A stretch of 64,000 bases of DNA from Marinobacter sp. X15-166B (GTDB lineage: Bacteria > Pseudomonadota > Gammaproteobacteria > Pseudomonadales > Oleiphilaceae), in contig NZ_MEIY01000001.1 of assembly GCF_001752365.1 (NCBI RefSeq), positions 3,318,272 to 3,382,271 of the forward strand, given 5' to 3'. Below are positions 37,014 to 46,311 of this stretch, in pieces. The translations under genes were made by a program, and so were the position numbers. Under the pieces are notes generated by a model. It saw only the letters and a program-made list of their open reading frames with translations. It was not told the origin of the DNA and made no database searches. The number at the start of each line of letters is the position of its first letter. Positions within the stretch are counted from its first letter, which is position 1.

Positions 37014-37985
37014 TCAGTCTTTAAGCGCGTATAACAACTTCAAGACAGGATGTCTGACCAGCATAACCGAGACAAGCTTCTCATGGCCGGTGGCGATCCG
37101 CGACTTGTAATTTTCATTCTTGCCGCTCCCTGCAAGAAAGTCGAATTTGTGAATATCTTTGTCCGCAAATGCCCCTTCAATGTCGTAGCCAAGGTGCAGA
37201 CTGCCCAACGCCAGTTTGCGATGAAAATTCTCGACAAAGCCTGCCTGTAGATTATAAATACAACCGCGATAGAGCACGTTATAAAGTACCGACACGATTT
37301 GGTCGTTGCAATATAAGACCGACAACCGGGGCTCACCGCCCTCCTCGCCGATGGTGTCAAGGAACGTGCGATGAAACGCCAGACTGGTGGTGCCAAAACA
37401 GGGGCCGCCCCAACGGGATTCATGAAAACCGTTCAGTGCCTCAAAAAAGCCATCCACCTTATCCGGCCACGCATTTGCAAAGGTAATCTCACCCTGGGTC
37501 TGTAACACCGAACGCCGGTTATACAGACGCAAACGGGTGCCACTGCCCAGGTTCTTGAGATAGGCTTCAAACGACTGCGTCGTATCTACAAAGTAACTGG
37601 TGTCTTCCGCAACGGTCCGCAACATACACCGGGTCTGAGCTGCGTAATCCTGCAACGCCTGCAGATCCGGGGCACTCGCCGGCACGTCACGAAACACGGC
37701 CTCGGACCACCGGCCAGCGCCCAGACGCCGCCGCACCTCTGCCAGGCACTCGGCACCGGCTGCCCCGGAGGTCAGCCGGTTGTATTCGGTACGCGGGGTG
37801 GCGAGCCGGCGGTAATTGGTGCCCACAAACTGCAGGCAATGGATGGGCAAAATCCCGCGAAACCGATAACGGTCGACATACAACCCTGCAAGGCCCGATC
37901 GGTTACTGATTCGCCTGAACCCCTGAGTATCGCCCCAGTAAGCCCACCAGGCTTGCTGCCATGCATTGGTTTGGAAAATGGTCAT
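37014..37985 (-). CDS. BioF2/CelD-like GNAT-fold acyltransferase
   Basis: Protein of 323 residues with a FemAB/BioF2-like double GNAT fold, a type common in exopolysaccharide loci and presumed to transfer an acyl or aminoacyl group to sugar or lipid precursors. Family-like features are RLRLYNRRSVL, GFHESRWGG and a C-terminal core around YNLQAGFVENFHRKLALGSLHLGYDIEGA. It is cytoplasmic, with no signal. It lies 27 bases upstream of xrtA on the same strand, so the two probably form an operon. The substrate is unknown. Confidence 0.82.
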   Translation of the reverse strand: MTIFQTNAWQQAWWAYWGDTQGFRRISNRSGLAGLYVDRYRFRGILPIHCLQFVGTNYRRLATPRTEYNRLTSGAAGAECLAEVRRRLGAGRWSEAVFRDVPASAPDLQALQDYAAQTRCMLRTVAEDTSYFVDTTQSFEAYLKNLGSGTRLRLYNRRSVLQTQGEITFANAWPDKVDGFFEALNGFHESRWGGPCFGTTSLAFHRTFLDTIGEEGGEPRLSVLYCNDQIVSVLYNVLYRGCIYNLQAGFVENFHRKLALGSLHLGYDIEGAFADKDIHKFDFLAGSGKNENYKSRIATGHEKLVSVMLVRHPVLKLLYALKD

Positions 37986-38428
37986 TGATTGCTCGTCCCT
38001 GGCATAATTGGCTTAACCCTTCGATAATCTGCCACCGCATATTCAACGTCTGATAACTGCAGAATTATCTAATCAACATACACCAATATCATGAAACCGT
38101 TTGGTTTTTGGAAATCTTCGCGAACCTCTACTCACATTAATTGCAAACGAAAAAAATACGGTCAACCAACCTGTTTTTTGCCGTCGAATCGGTTTTTCAG
38201 TGCTAGTATGGCGCTATACTATACTTTCACTCATACAAGTAATCTGTCGAGGGCACGGATGGCGCTCGCTAAATCAGTATCAGAAACGCTGTATTTTGTT
38301 TTTAGTGCTGGCCGGATCATCGCTGGCTTCAATGCGCTGAACACCTTGGTTCGACCCTCACGCGCGCGAGGCACCGATAATGCGTGTAGTTTCCCATTTC
38401 CGACCTTATGTCAGTATGGAGCGTTACC
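37986..38428. other. 443-base divergent intergenic region
   Basis: Gene-free space between the GNAT/xrtA operon (minus) and the ParB-like gene (plus). It marks the switch from GC-rich core-like DNA to AT-rich DNA, from about 38,040 on. A TATACT at 38215-38220 could be a -10 for the plus strand, without a clear -35. Short open frames here are not convincing. No JUMPstart/ops-like element was seen. Confidence 0.6.
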
Positions 38429-39388
38429 ATGCGGCGCATCTTGTTAAACCCTCCCGGGTGGACGAAAATACTCCTGAAAAAAACACTGGCGCGAATGGGG
38501 TACCAGCTAGTACCTTGCGAGGACCCAGCGCCGATTGACGTGCGGTCGCTTGGCAACCACCCTGCACTACTTCTGTACCACAGCACACCAAAGCCCGTTT
38601 TAGTGGATGTCCCTGTTTCCCGAGGCAGGGGACCGCAAAGCATGCCTCTTTCCGCCCCCGCGAAGCACCCTTTTGTATTGGCCGCGCGGGCAGGCGCTCA
38701 GGATAACGGAGGTGTGGACGAGGTCTATAATATTCTCAAGCGATATTATGCCATGGTACAACCAACTACCGCCGCCGAATGGATTGGCTTAAGTAAAGAC
38801 CTAGTAACAGTTCTTCATCACGAATCACCACTAGCGACCTCCATGCCATGGGCAACGCGGACGCCAGATGAGTGCCGGAGAGCCCGCGAAAGCTGGGCCA
38901 AAGAAGAAAGTAAAAACGTTGGACTTGATCTTTCAATAGAACACGGTTGGCATTTTTGGGGTCCGGTCGATAATAAAAAACTCGAAATAGAAGCCCACAG
39001 AATCTATAGATTAATAAGATCAATCAAAACACATGGATATCGTCGCCACGATGGTCGTGATGGCGATATTCTAGGTATTATGCTTCGTACCGAAAACAAC
39101 CAGTGGTGCTGGCGAGTATCTGGCGGAATTCATCGCGCTGCTGTACTCAGCGCACTTGGAAGCGACACAATACCGGTAAGAATTGTACAAGTGATCAACC
39201 GAGAGGATGTAGACCATTGGCCGGGAGTTATTTCAGGCATATTCTCTCGGCAAGCTGCACTAGCAGTCTTTGACGCCGTTTTGGAAGGTTCTGTTCCCCA
39301 AATCGTTCGACACTGGAGCAACGAAAACTACAGCAGGTCGGTCTATCAATACCCGACACGTAACAATGCAGGTCATGCAAGCCCATGA
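38429..39388 (+). CDS. ParB-like unknown protein of the polysaccharide locus
   Basis: Unrecognised protein of 319 residues. The only motif is in the C-terminal half: WRVSGGIHRAAVLSALG followed by IPVRIVQVINRED, which looks like the ParB/sulfiredoxin fold (a GxHR-type loop after a Gly-rich turn). The region between, DGRDGDILGIML, is also suggestive. There is no signal peptide or membrane helix. The ATG at 38429 is chosen because GGAG lies seven bases upstream; an in-frame ATG at 38408 has none. It overlaps the wzx start by four bases (ATGA), so the two are coupled. It may be a kinase- or nucleotide-type enzyme, but this is weak inference. Confidence 0.75.
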   Translation: MRRILLNPPGWTKILLKKTLARMGYQLVPCEDPAPIDVRSLGNHPALLLYHSTPKPVLVDVPVSRGRGPQSMPLSAPAKHPFVLAARAGAQDNGGVDEVYNILKRYYAMVQPTTAAEWIGLSKDLVTVLHHESPLATSMPWATRTPDECRRARESWAKEESKNVGLDLSIEHGWHFWGPVDNKKLEIEAHRIYRLIRSIKTHGYRRHDGRDGDILGIMLRTENNQWCWRVSGGIHRAAVLSALGSDTIPVRIVQVINREDVDHWPGVISGIFSRQAALAVFDAVLEGSVPQIVRHWSNENYSRSVYQYPTRNNAGHASP

Positions 39389-40949
39389 CACTGCTGAAAA
39401 GGTTGATAAGAGGCTCCGCCTTTCGTACTTTAAACACGATTGTTAGCATTGCAATCGGTTTTTTCATGTTACCCTTTCTGCTCAACCATTTGGGTGAAGA
39501 TATTTATGGAATATGGGTTTTAGTTGGAAGTATTACTGCATCATTCTATTTATTCGACTTAGGATTCGCTTCTGCAGTTACGCGTTTTATAGCGGCAGCC
39601 CTCACCCGAAAGGATAAAATTGAAGCGCAACAGGTTTGCTCTACTGCATTTATTCTATATTGCGGATTAGGAGTCTTGATAATAGTTGCTACGTGCGCCT
39701 TGGCGTTACTAACGCCCAATGTGACCTCTAATAGTGAAAATGACCGACTGATTCAGCTCCTGATAATCATAACTGGGCTACGGATAGCAATTGGCTTCCC
39801 GTTTAAGTCTTTCGCCGGAATAATTTCGTACCATATAAGATTTGATCTTATGGCGGCAACGAGACTCTTTTTTGTGCTTGCATCTACAATTGCAACCGTA
39901 ATTGCAATACTTACTGGGAAAGGAATAATAGCAGTTGCAATAATTGGATTGGTCTCATCCTTTGTCTCAGATATTGTATTCCGTGTTATATCCTCACACA
40001 TGGAACCCCAAGTCAAAATCAAACTGAGTTCTTTTAGCCGTTCTCAACTCAAAGCCCTGTACAGCTTCAGCGCTTGGGCATTTCTTATCGATATCTCTCG
40101 TCTCCTCCAAGAGCGCGCACCAGTCTGGTCAATAGGTATTTTTTCAACCCCCAATTACTAACCGTTTTTTATGTTGGTCAGCGCTTGGCCGAGTACACAT
40201 TCGGCCTGCTATATCGCGCAGTGAGTATGTACACCCCAATACTTACGAAGGACTTTACCCAAAGAAATATGACTGGATTCACTAACAAGTTAATGATATT
40301 CACAAAGCTCAATGTTATTCTCGCGTGTTTCGCTGTTGCTGGTTTTTTCGCTTTAGGTACCCCTCTAATAAGACTATGGATGGGTAGCGACTTCAGTTAT
40401 CTAATAGCGTACAAAGTGGGCGCTATATTATTGTTAGGTAAAATGTTTCTATTCATCACATTACCTATCAACAGCGCGTTTTTAGCAATGCAAAAACCAC
40501 GTATTATGTCTTTGGTCAGCGTGGCGGAAACCGGAATCCTCACTATACTATTGCTCTATTTCGCGACATCGACCAACTTAGGGATCGTCGGTGCTTCTCT
40601 CGCCGTGTTGTTTTCGTACACGCCAACGCGCCTAATCGTCATCCCTTTCCTGATTAGTCGAGAGTTGAGTTTACCCTTCAACGATATAATAAAACCTTGG
40701 TTACGCCCTCTTTTACTTTCTTTTATGGGATGGGCCATGCTGAGCTCGGCTTATACGGTGATGATCCAGGAAGTTCAATCCGCACTTGCATTTATACTTT
40801 GCGTTGTTTTATATACCATTTTCTCCTTAATAAGTGTTCCTTTCCTGGTGGGCCAACAAGAAAGAACCCTACTAGAAACGATCGTGCCAAAAAAATATAT
40901 GTTATTATTTAATTGGCCGAGTTTATTAAGTCGCCGTCGGCCAGCTTGA
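39385..40949 (+). pseudogene. wzx: Wzx-type polysaccharide flippase, split by a -1 frameshift
   Basis: Polytopic flippase of the MATE/PST superfamily that moves lipid-linked repeat units across the inner membrane. The first 258 codons (39385-40161) have typical helices (FFMLPFLLNHLGEDIYGIW). The frame then runs into a stop. The second half continues in another frame (from about 40140 to 40949), with VFYVGQRLAEYTFGL and six or more helices. Adding one T to the six-T run at 40139-40144 joins them into about 521 residues reading GIFFNPQLLTVFYVGQ. So this copy is a pseudogene, is phase-variable, or carries a sequence error. It is coupled to the ParB-like gene. Confidence 0.88.
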
Positions 40950-41103
40950 CACTTTTAACATTAAAGTGGCAAACCAAATTGAAGGTCAACGCTGAGCCAT
41001 TGATCTTATCACATCGATCTGAAATCAAACATGAAAATCATGACCGAATAAAGCTTTATAATAACCATCCTGTAAGATGAAACCTCCGCCATAGGAGAAT
41101 TAA

Positions 41104-41892
41104 ATGAGCACTAAACAGCCAACTATAAACGTGTTATGGACGGGTGGATATGATTCTACATTTAGAATTGTCCAACTTTCGAAGCTGAACGTCACGATTC
41201 AACCATTTTACTTGTCAGACAACAGGAAAAGCGAACCAAATGAATTAAGGGCTATTGCTGACATAACTAGGGATATTAAAACAAGCCCGGGAACCAAATG
41301 CACTTTAAAACCTTTGAAGACCTACATCAGCTCAGAGGTCAAGGTGGATGATGAAATTACTCAAGCGTACCATCGATTACAGAATACAGCGCCTTTAGGG
41401 TCACAATACGACTGGTTGGCCAGATTTGCTAAAGAGAAAAACATAGAAGGACTGGAGCTGGGTATCGAAAAATCAGATACAAGTGTGGTGCTCGCTTGCA
41501 TAAGACAACTCGGCCATATGACGCTAGTTAATGATGGAGCAATTTCTTACTACATACTAAGCGAGGAAAAATCAGACCCAGATTTATATAAAGTACTTGG
41601 TAATTTTCATTATCCAAACCCTCTGTTCAATATGACAAAAACAGAGATGTTAACGGAGTACAAACGATTAGGATTCGAGAAAACCGTATACAAAACTTGG
41701 TTTTGTCATCGACCGATCAAGGGCAAGCCGTGTGGTATTTGCAATCCGTGTAAATCTGTTATTTCGGCAGACATGAGGTTCAGGTTACCGAAACTAAGTC
41801 TGATAAGATACAAATTTCGCCCAGTTTATACCTCCAAAAGCAAAATGGAACACTTCGTAAAACGCTGCTGGGATAAATTGATTAACATTTAA
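41104..41892 (+). CDS. QueC-like PP-loop enzyme
   Basis: ATP-dependent PP-loop enzyme of 262 residues. The loop is WTGGYDST at residues 12-19 (QueC and relatives have SGGxDS). The C-terminal half has Cys201, Cys210, Cys213 and Cys216, spaced C-x8-C-x2-C-x2-C, the same zinc-site spacing as QueC (7-cyano-7-deazaguanine synthase). No other queuosine gene is near. It sits instead between wzx and ATP-grasp genes in a polysaccharide locus, so a carboxylate-amidating or nitrile-forming step on a sugar or peptide is possible. That role is inference. AGGAG precedes the ATG by six bases. The DNA is AT-rich. Confidence 0.85.
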   Translation: MSTKQPTINVLWTGGYDSTFRIVQLSKLNVTIQPFYLSDNRKSEPNELRAIADITRDIKTSPGTKCTLKPLKTYISSEVKVDDEITQAYHRLQNTAPLGSQYDWLARFAKEKNIEGLELGIEKSDTSVVLACIRQLGHMTLVNDGAISYYILSEEKSDPDLYKVLGNFHYPNPLFNMTKTEMLTEYKRLGFEKTVYKTWFCHRPIKGKPCGICNPCKSVISADMRFRLPKLSLIRYKFRPVYTSKSKMEHFVKRCWDKLINI

Positions 41893-42059
41893 CAACTCAA
41901 TACAGCCCACTACAACTTCACGCACCCTATAAAAGATTATGTGATCCTATACTTATAAAAGTCTACGCCCTATCATTCGAACCCTAGGAAAACCTTTTTA
42001 CATATTTCGCTGATTTTTGTGAACAATTCGCTTTTGATATTCCTAAGACGTGTCAAATT

Positions 42060-43007
42060 TTAATACCTTGGATCTCTCTGCCACAAACCACCCATCCAAT
42101 AATCGTAAATATATGTACTGAACCTGGAGATTCCGCTACCTGGCGCGAACGTCATTTCCCCAAAAAATATTTCCCCATCGATATTATAAAGATCCACCCG
42201 AACATAACTAAAAGGATCAGCTAGTTTTTTTGCAATTTGTAACATAAAGTCGTAATTTTTAGGTTTTTGGATTTTAGTAATCAAAGAAGGAAACTCGACG
42301 GCAAATGGGAGCCAATTTAAATCCTCATCGAAATATGACCTACTATGGTTAACTCCCCGTCCGAAGTCGATATGTAACAAAACTTTCATCGATCCATCGT
42401 TCTGTTTAAAAACATGGAACTTATAATCTCTTAAACTTCCATCCTCATCAGAAGGTGTTAGTTTCTTTTCAACTAACAATCTTGGCGATATATCGCTGTA
42501 CCAAGCTTCATCGGCAAGTTTCCCAAAATCTACCTGTAGCTGTTTACTTACTTCATAACAAACCTCAGAAAAACGACTTAACTCATCTCTATCCGACAAC
42601 ATATAAATCCGACCAGAGTTATGATTTGCCTTCAAAACGCAATTACCATGCTCCCTTACAATCTCATTCAATTTTTCAGGAGTGATCGACATCCCCACAA
42701 ATAAATTTTCAATGACGACATCCTTTGAAATCAATTCAGCAACATATTCCTTGGCCTCTATTTTACAAGCACACCTGGAAAAAAGAGGGTTGAGAGGATA
42801 GCGTTTTCGATAATTTATTTTTTCATTGTAGGTTTTCGGGTTTTCGAAATTCGGAATATATTTATTATGCTCTATGAATTTCTTCCGAAATCTTCTAGCT
42901 TTACTATATCTGTTATTGACGAACCTGGCTTTTAGAGCCACTAAGTTCATATAAACTTTCCGACTGTTATTATTTCTAAACATGCGTTCCCTGATTATTT
43001 CCTTCAT
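42060..43007 (-). CDS. TupA-like ATP-grasp protein
   Basis: Protein of 315 residues resembling the TupA-like ATP-grasp family, whose founding member makes the polyglutamate-glucuronate of teichuronopeptide. Suggestive features are NPKTYNEKINYRKRY, VLKANHNSG (ATP-binding Lys), ISPRLLVEKKL, LRDYKFHVF and the acidic metal site near RVDLYNIDGEIFFGEMTFAPGSG. Such enzymes often join amino acids to polysaccharides or appear in O-antigen loci. It converges with the QueC-like gene. Its start is 184 bases from the wzy stop. Substrate unknown. Confidence 0.85.
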   Translation of the reverse strand: MKEIIRERMFRNNNSRKVYMNLVALKARFVNNRYSKARRFRKKFIEHNKYIPNFENPKTYNEKINYRKRYPLNPLFSRCACKIEAKEYVAELISKDVVIENLFVGMSITPEKLNEIVREHGNCVLKANHNSGRIYMLSDRDELSRFSEVCYEVSKQLQVDFGKLADEAWYSDISPRLLVEKKLTPSDEDGSLRDYKFHVFKQNDGSMKVLLHIDFGRGVNHSRSYFDEDLNWLPFAVEFPSLITKIQKPKNYDFMLQIAKKLADPFSYVRVDLYNIDGEIFFGEMTFAPGSGISRFSTYIYDYWMGGLWQRDPRY

Positions 43008-43191
43008 TTACACCTCGATTAATTTGGTCGACTACTTTTTTAAACTATCTTAGTACACAAGCCGTGTCATTGATCACATAACTTAAAAAAACAAGTGATT
43101 TCAGATAACGAACACAGCAACCTGGGATGTACCCTAATCAAAGAAAATTATTTGAAGCTAAGTTGAATCACAGAATACTTAAAGTGTTATT

Positions 43192-44562
43192 CTACCGGTT
43201 GCGCTCACTTAACTTACGAGCCAATGGAAATCTTTCAAACTGGCTGCGTTCGGCGTTGGTTAATTGTTCACTCTCATCAAGTTTCAATTTAACTAACGAT
43301 AAAACAGTAACAGACAGGCCCCCAAAAAAATACCATTCATAACTTTTTAATCCATAACTTGCAAAGCTAAATAAAAAATTCATTAACAGCCAGACTTGCA
43401 TTGCCTCCACACATCTAAACACAAAGTCATCTTTTGATAGATATCTTCGAGCCAATCTCCCCGCACCTATAAAATTTTTTATCATAGCCATTAGATATAA
43501 AACAAAAAATAATAAACCGATTAGCCCGATCTCTTGCCAAATTTCCGCCCATAGAATATGCGAGACCTGGTTGACACCACGGACATTCCAATTCGCCTCC
43601 ATTGAAGTGCCCAAACCATGCCCTATAATTGGGCGGTTCATTGCAACTTCAAAATCATCAAACCACCCCTGAATGCGTCCTGTAGCACTTGCAGACTGTC
43701 GTGCATCATCACTAACTATCGATAAATAACGGTCCTTTTGAATTTCACTAAGATTCATGAAGACAAAGATTACTACCAGCCCCCCTAATACCAATAATAA
43801 CAACTTTCGGCTGCTTTTGATCCAAATCCCGAGAGCGATAATGCCCAACGCAAGAATACCAGAGCGGGAAAGCGTTAAAACCATGGTATACATTAATAAA
43901 GAAATCAATACCAGATATAAAAAAAATGCTTTTTTATTAATTTGTGAAAAGACGTAATGTAAAAAGGGTATAACTGTCGCAATTACAAATGCTAATCCAT
44001 TAGGATTGATGATATCCGATGGAGCTCCGGAGAGCCGAGACGCAAACTCTCCCCCACCCAAGTGAGTTTTAGATCCAAGATAGCCGGTGGTGAGATGAAG
44101 CATAAGTGGTTCAATAACTCTTATTAAGTTGCACACCACAAACACAATGATTGTTAACTTCAACCGCCGTTCGCCAATTACCAGGTTGACGGTGAAAAAG
44201 TAAAAAATTGCTCCCTTAATAAATGCGATTAGACCGGTATTAATAACTGACCCTGGCCATTGAACGAGTGGAAGGGAAACTATTGCGTATATGAATATAG
44301 CTAACAGGTACTTAGACGCATCATCCAATCTGAAAATGTTGGTGAACTTAGATGATAGTATTAAAAAAGTTATAAGCCCAACCAGTATCAAATCAAACCT
44401 AATAACCCCTAGGGGCGGAAAACGAGCGGGAAGATGCAGAAAGAAACTGACAAGATAAATCATGAAAAGGGTAAAGGCTAAATGACTATCCGTCAAAGCA
44501 GCATTTTGGGGAAAAGGGTTGTTTAACGGCCTCTGTGATTTTGTAGCGGTAACATTAGTCAT
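43192..44562 (-). CDS. O-antigen polymerase/ligase family (Wzy/WaaL-like)
   Basis: Integral-membrane protein of 456 residues with about 11-12 helices and one large periplasmic loop that holds GHGLGTSMEANW and VSHILWAEIWQEIGLIG. The latter carries the conserved His of the O-antigen ligase/polymerase family. It probably polymerises the repeat units flipped by Wzx; a ligase role cannot be excluded. The start overlaps the stop of the GT4 gene upstream by four bases, so they are coupled. Confidence 0.87.
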   Translation of the reverse strand: MTNVTATKSQRPLNNPFPQNAALTDSHLAFTLFMIYLVSFFLHLPARFPPLGVIRFDLILVGLITFLILSSKFTNIFRLDDASKYLLAIFIYAIVSLPLVQWPGSVINTGLIAFIKGAIFYFFTVNLVIGERRLKLTIIVFVVCNLIRVIEPLMLHLTTGYLGSKTHLGGGEFASRLSGAPSDIINPNGLAFVIATVIPFLHYVFSQINKKAFFLYLVLISLLMYTMVLTLSRSGILALGIIALGIWIKSSRKLLLLVLGGLVVIFVFMNLSEIQKDRYLSIVSDDARQSASATGRIQGWFDDFEVAMNRPIIGHGLGTSMEANWNVRGVNQVSHILWAEIWQEIGLIGLLFFVLYLMAMIKNFIGAGRLARRYLSKDDFVFRCVEAMQVWLLMNFLFSFASYGLKSYEWYFFGGLSVTVLSLVKLKLDESEQLTNAERSQFERFPLARKLSERNR

Positions 44563-45704
44563 CGTAGTACTTGCTCATACATCTGTTGGATTTGAGTGGC
44601 CGTATGCCTTACATCGAAACGCTCTACTGCCATAGGCATAAAATCCACAAATTCCTGTTTACTTCCACTTATACACTTTTTTATTCCGTTTGCTAGACTT
44701 GCCGCATCTTCTTTTTTAACGCGTATTGCAGGTGTGTCTTGAATAACCTCTCGCAAGCCCATACAATCACTAGCAATCAAAGGCACGCCCGCGCACAACG
44801 CCTCCATCGCTACTAACCCGCATGCCTCCCAGAGCGATGGCATTACGACTCCGTCACACCCCTTCATTGCGCCGGATACGTCAGAAATGAATGGAATAAA
44901 ATTGAAATTATTTGTAAGACATTGCCTTTCAACTTCAGCCATTTCTTCTCTAATAAAGGCACCTGAACCAAAACAAGCGACGTGAATATTATCCAACCCA
45001 TGACAATGCTTTAATATAGAGATTGCGTCAACTAAATACCTGAAACCTTTCTGGTTCATAAACCTGCCAAAAAATCCCAGTAAAACATCCGTTTCAGATA
45101 AATTTAACTCTGATTTTAGATTACTAGGTTCCGCCTTGTAAAAACGTTCTGCATTTACGCCGTTAACAATTACAACATGCTGCCTAACATTTAAATTAGG
45201 TAGCATTGCGTAAAGGTTTTTCTGGGCATCTATTGATACTGAGTGAACAACATCATATCGATTTAGAACAAACGTCAAGAGATGTTTTTTTAAAAAACCT
45301 GCTATCCCCAGAAACTGATTATCTTTTAGAATATCATGTGAAGTCATCAAGATAGGTATTTTGGAGAACTTGCCTGGGATCCAGGTTGATAATGCCGATG
45401 TAAACCCATGTGCGTGTATTAAGTCAATCCTTCGTTTATTTAGCGCCCTTCTAACGGTTTTATAACAAGAGAGGGCCGCGTTTCCTTCGCTAGAAAACAA
45501 AAACCATTCGACTATTAAAGGCCCTATCTGACTTTTAAGACTCTCTAAGCCGCCCACGTCCGGACCAACCACAAAGAACCGGTAATTATCATCAGGAAAT
45601 GCTTTAATAAAGTATTCCAAGAATGTCCTGATACCACCTACCGGCCACCTGACCACTAACAATACACTTTTACAATGGTCTTGACTGATGTCGCTAATAA
45701 TCAC
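44559..45704 (-). CDS. GT4 family glycosyltransferase
   Basis: GT-B fold glycosyltransferase of 381 residues. The N-terminal part has VVRWPVGGIRTFLEYF and DLIHAHGFTSAL; the C-terminal nucleotide-sugar part has GFFGRFMNQKGFRYLVDA and the EX7E-like region PSLWEACGLVAMEALCAGVPLIASD. It probably adds a sugar to the lipid-linked unit on the cytoplasmic face. The start is GTG at 45704, with AAGGA upstream. It is first of a GT4-wzy pair. The 607 bases upstream hold only a transposase fragment. Confidence 0.88.
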   Translation of the reverse strand: MIISDISQDHCKSVLLVVRWPVGGIRTFLEYFIKAFPDDNYRFFVVGPDVGGLESLKSQIGPLIVEWFLFSSEGNAALSCYKTVRRALNKRRIDLIHAHGFTSALSTWIPGKFSKIPILMTSHDILKDNQFLGIAGFLKKHLLTFVLNRYDVVHSVSIDAQKNLYAMLPNLNVRQHVVIVNGVNAERFYKAEPSNLKSELNLSETDVLLGFFGRFMNQKGFRYLVDAISILKHCHGLDNIHVACFGSGAFIREEMAEVERQCLTNNFNFIPFISDVSGAMKGCDGVVMPSLWEACGLVAMEALCAGVPLIASDCMGLREVIQDTPAIRVKKEDAASLANGIKKCISGSKQEFVDFMPMAVERFDVRHTATQIQQMYEQVLR

Positions 45705-46311
45705 TGCAGAAATCCTTTTTTTGCATCAATTATATCGATAAACCGACCGATATATTTTTAGTGGGCACTTCTAATACTCGAAATTAATTTAAACCATTCA
45801 GTAAATTATGTTTGGCTTTCTATAAGGAGTCAACGCATAATCCATAATAATTCGTGACGCCAGACCGCGCAATCTTGATCTGCGTACGATAGTTTGGACA
45901 AATTATTAGCCTATCATCGATCGGACAAATAGTAGATTTTTTGATAGCAAGTGGCATTGCAATCCCCCGAAAAACAGGGAGCTAAGAAGTAGAATTTTCC
46001 GTAAGCTGCACGCAGAAAGATTCTGTATGAAAAAATCTCGTATTTCCGACAGCCAAATCCTGAAGAAAGCGGAGAGCGGTGTTCCAGTGCCGGAACTGTT
46101 TTATGAGCACAGTATGAGCAGCGAGACTCCGATGTCATGACCACGCTACTGTGCGTATAAACCCTATTAAATGACAATCCCAGCATGGAGATTTAATAAA
46201 TCTTTACAGATAAATGACCTCAACAACAAGATTGACAAGTAATTCATTCGTTATTCGAGACTAAATTTAAAAAATCTTAGCCACCAATTAACTATCTTAA
46301 GGACTAACCAC
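45705..46311. other. 607-base gene-free region with transposase fragment
   Basis: AT-rich space between two glycosyltransferase genes read in the same direction. It holds a decayed IS3-type orfA start (46027-46140) and two similar short words beginning GGACAAAT (near 45896 and 45923). No terminal inverted repeats or target duplications could be recognised. The minus-strand frame at 45914-46186 is the shadow of the transposase fragment. Confidence 0.65.
46027..46140 (+). pseudogene. IS3-family transposase orfA remnant
   Basis: The translation from 46027 reads MKKSRISDSQIL, then AESGVPVPELFYEHSMSS, and stops at 46140 after 37 residues. This matches the start of IS3-group OrfA proteins (MKKSRxSDSQIL...AEAGxPVPELCREHGxSSATFY) with a short internal deletion and loss of everything after the helix-turn-helix. 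No orfB is present. It is a dead relic marking past IS activity in the variable region. Confidence 0.8.

Noticed and set aside
33776-38428. Sigma54 (-24/-12) promoters for PrsR near the PA14 lipoprotein, xrtA and the ParB-like gene
   Set aside because: Several GG or TTGC fragments were examined but none had both halves at the required spacing.
38091-38447. Plus-strand open frame of 118 codons before the ParB-like gene
   Set aside because: No motif, no ribosome site, and it overlaps the likely promoter of the operon.
45914-46186. Minus-strand open frame of 90 codons with several Cys
   Set aside because: It overlaps the IS3 orfA relic on the opposite strand and has no recognisable features.
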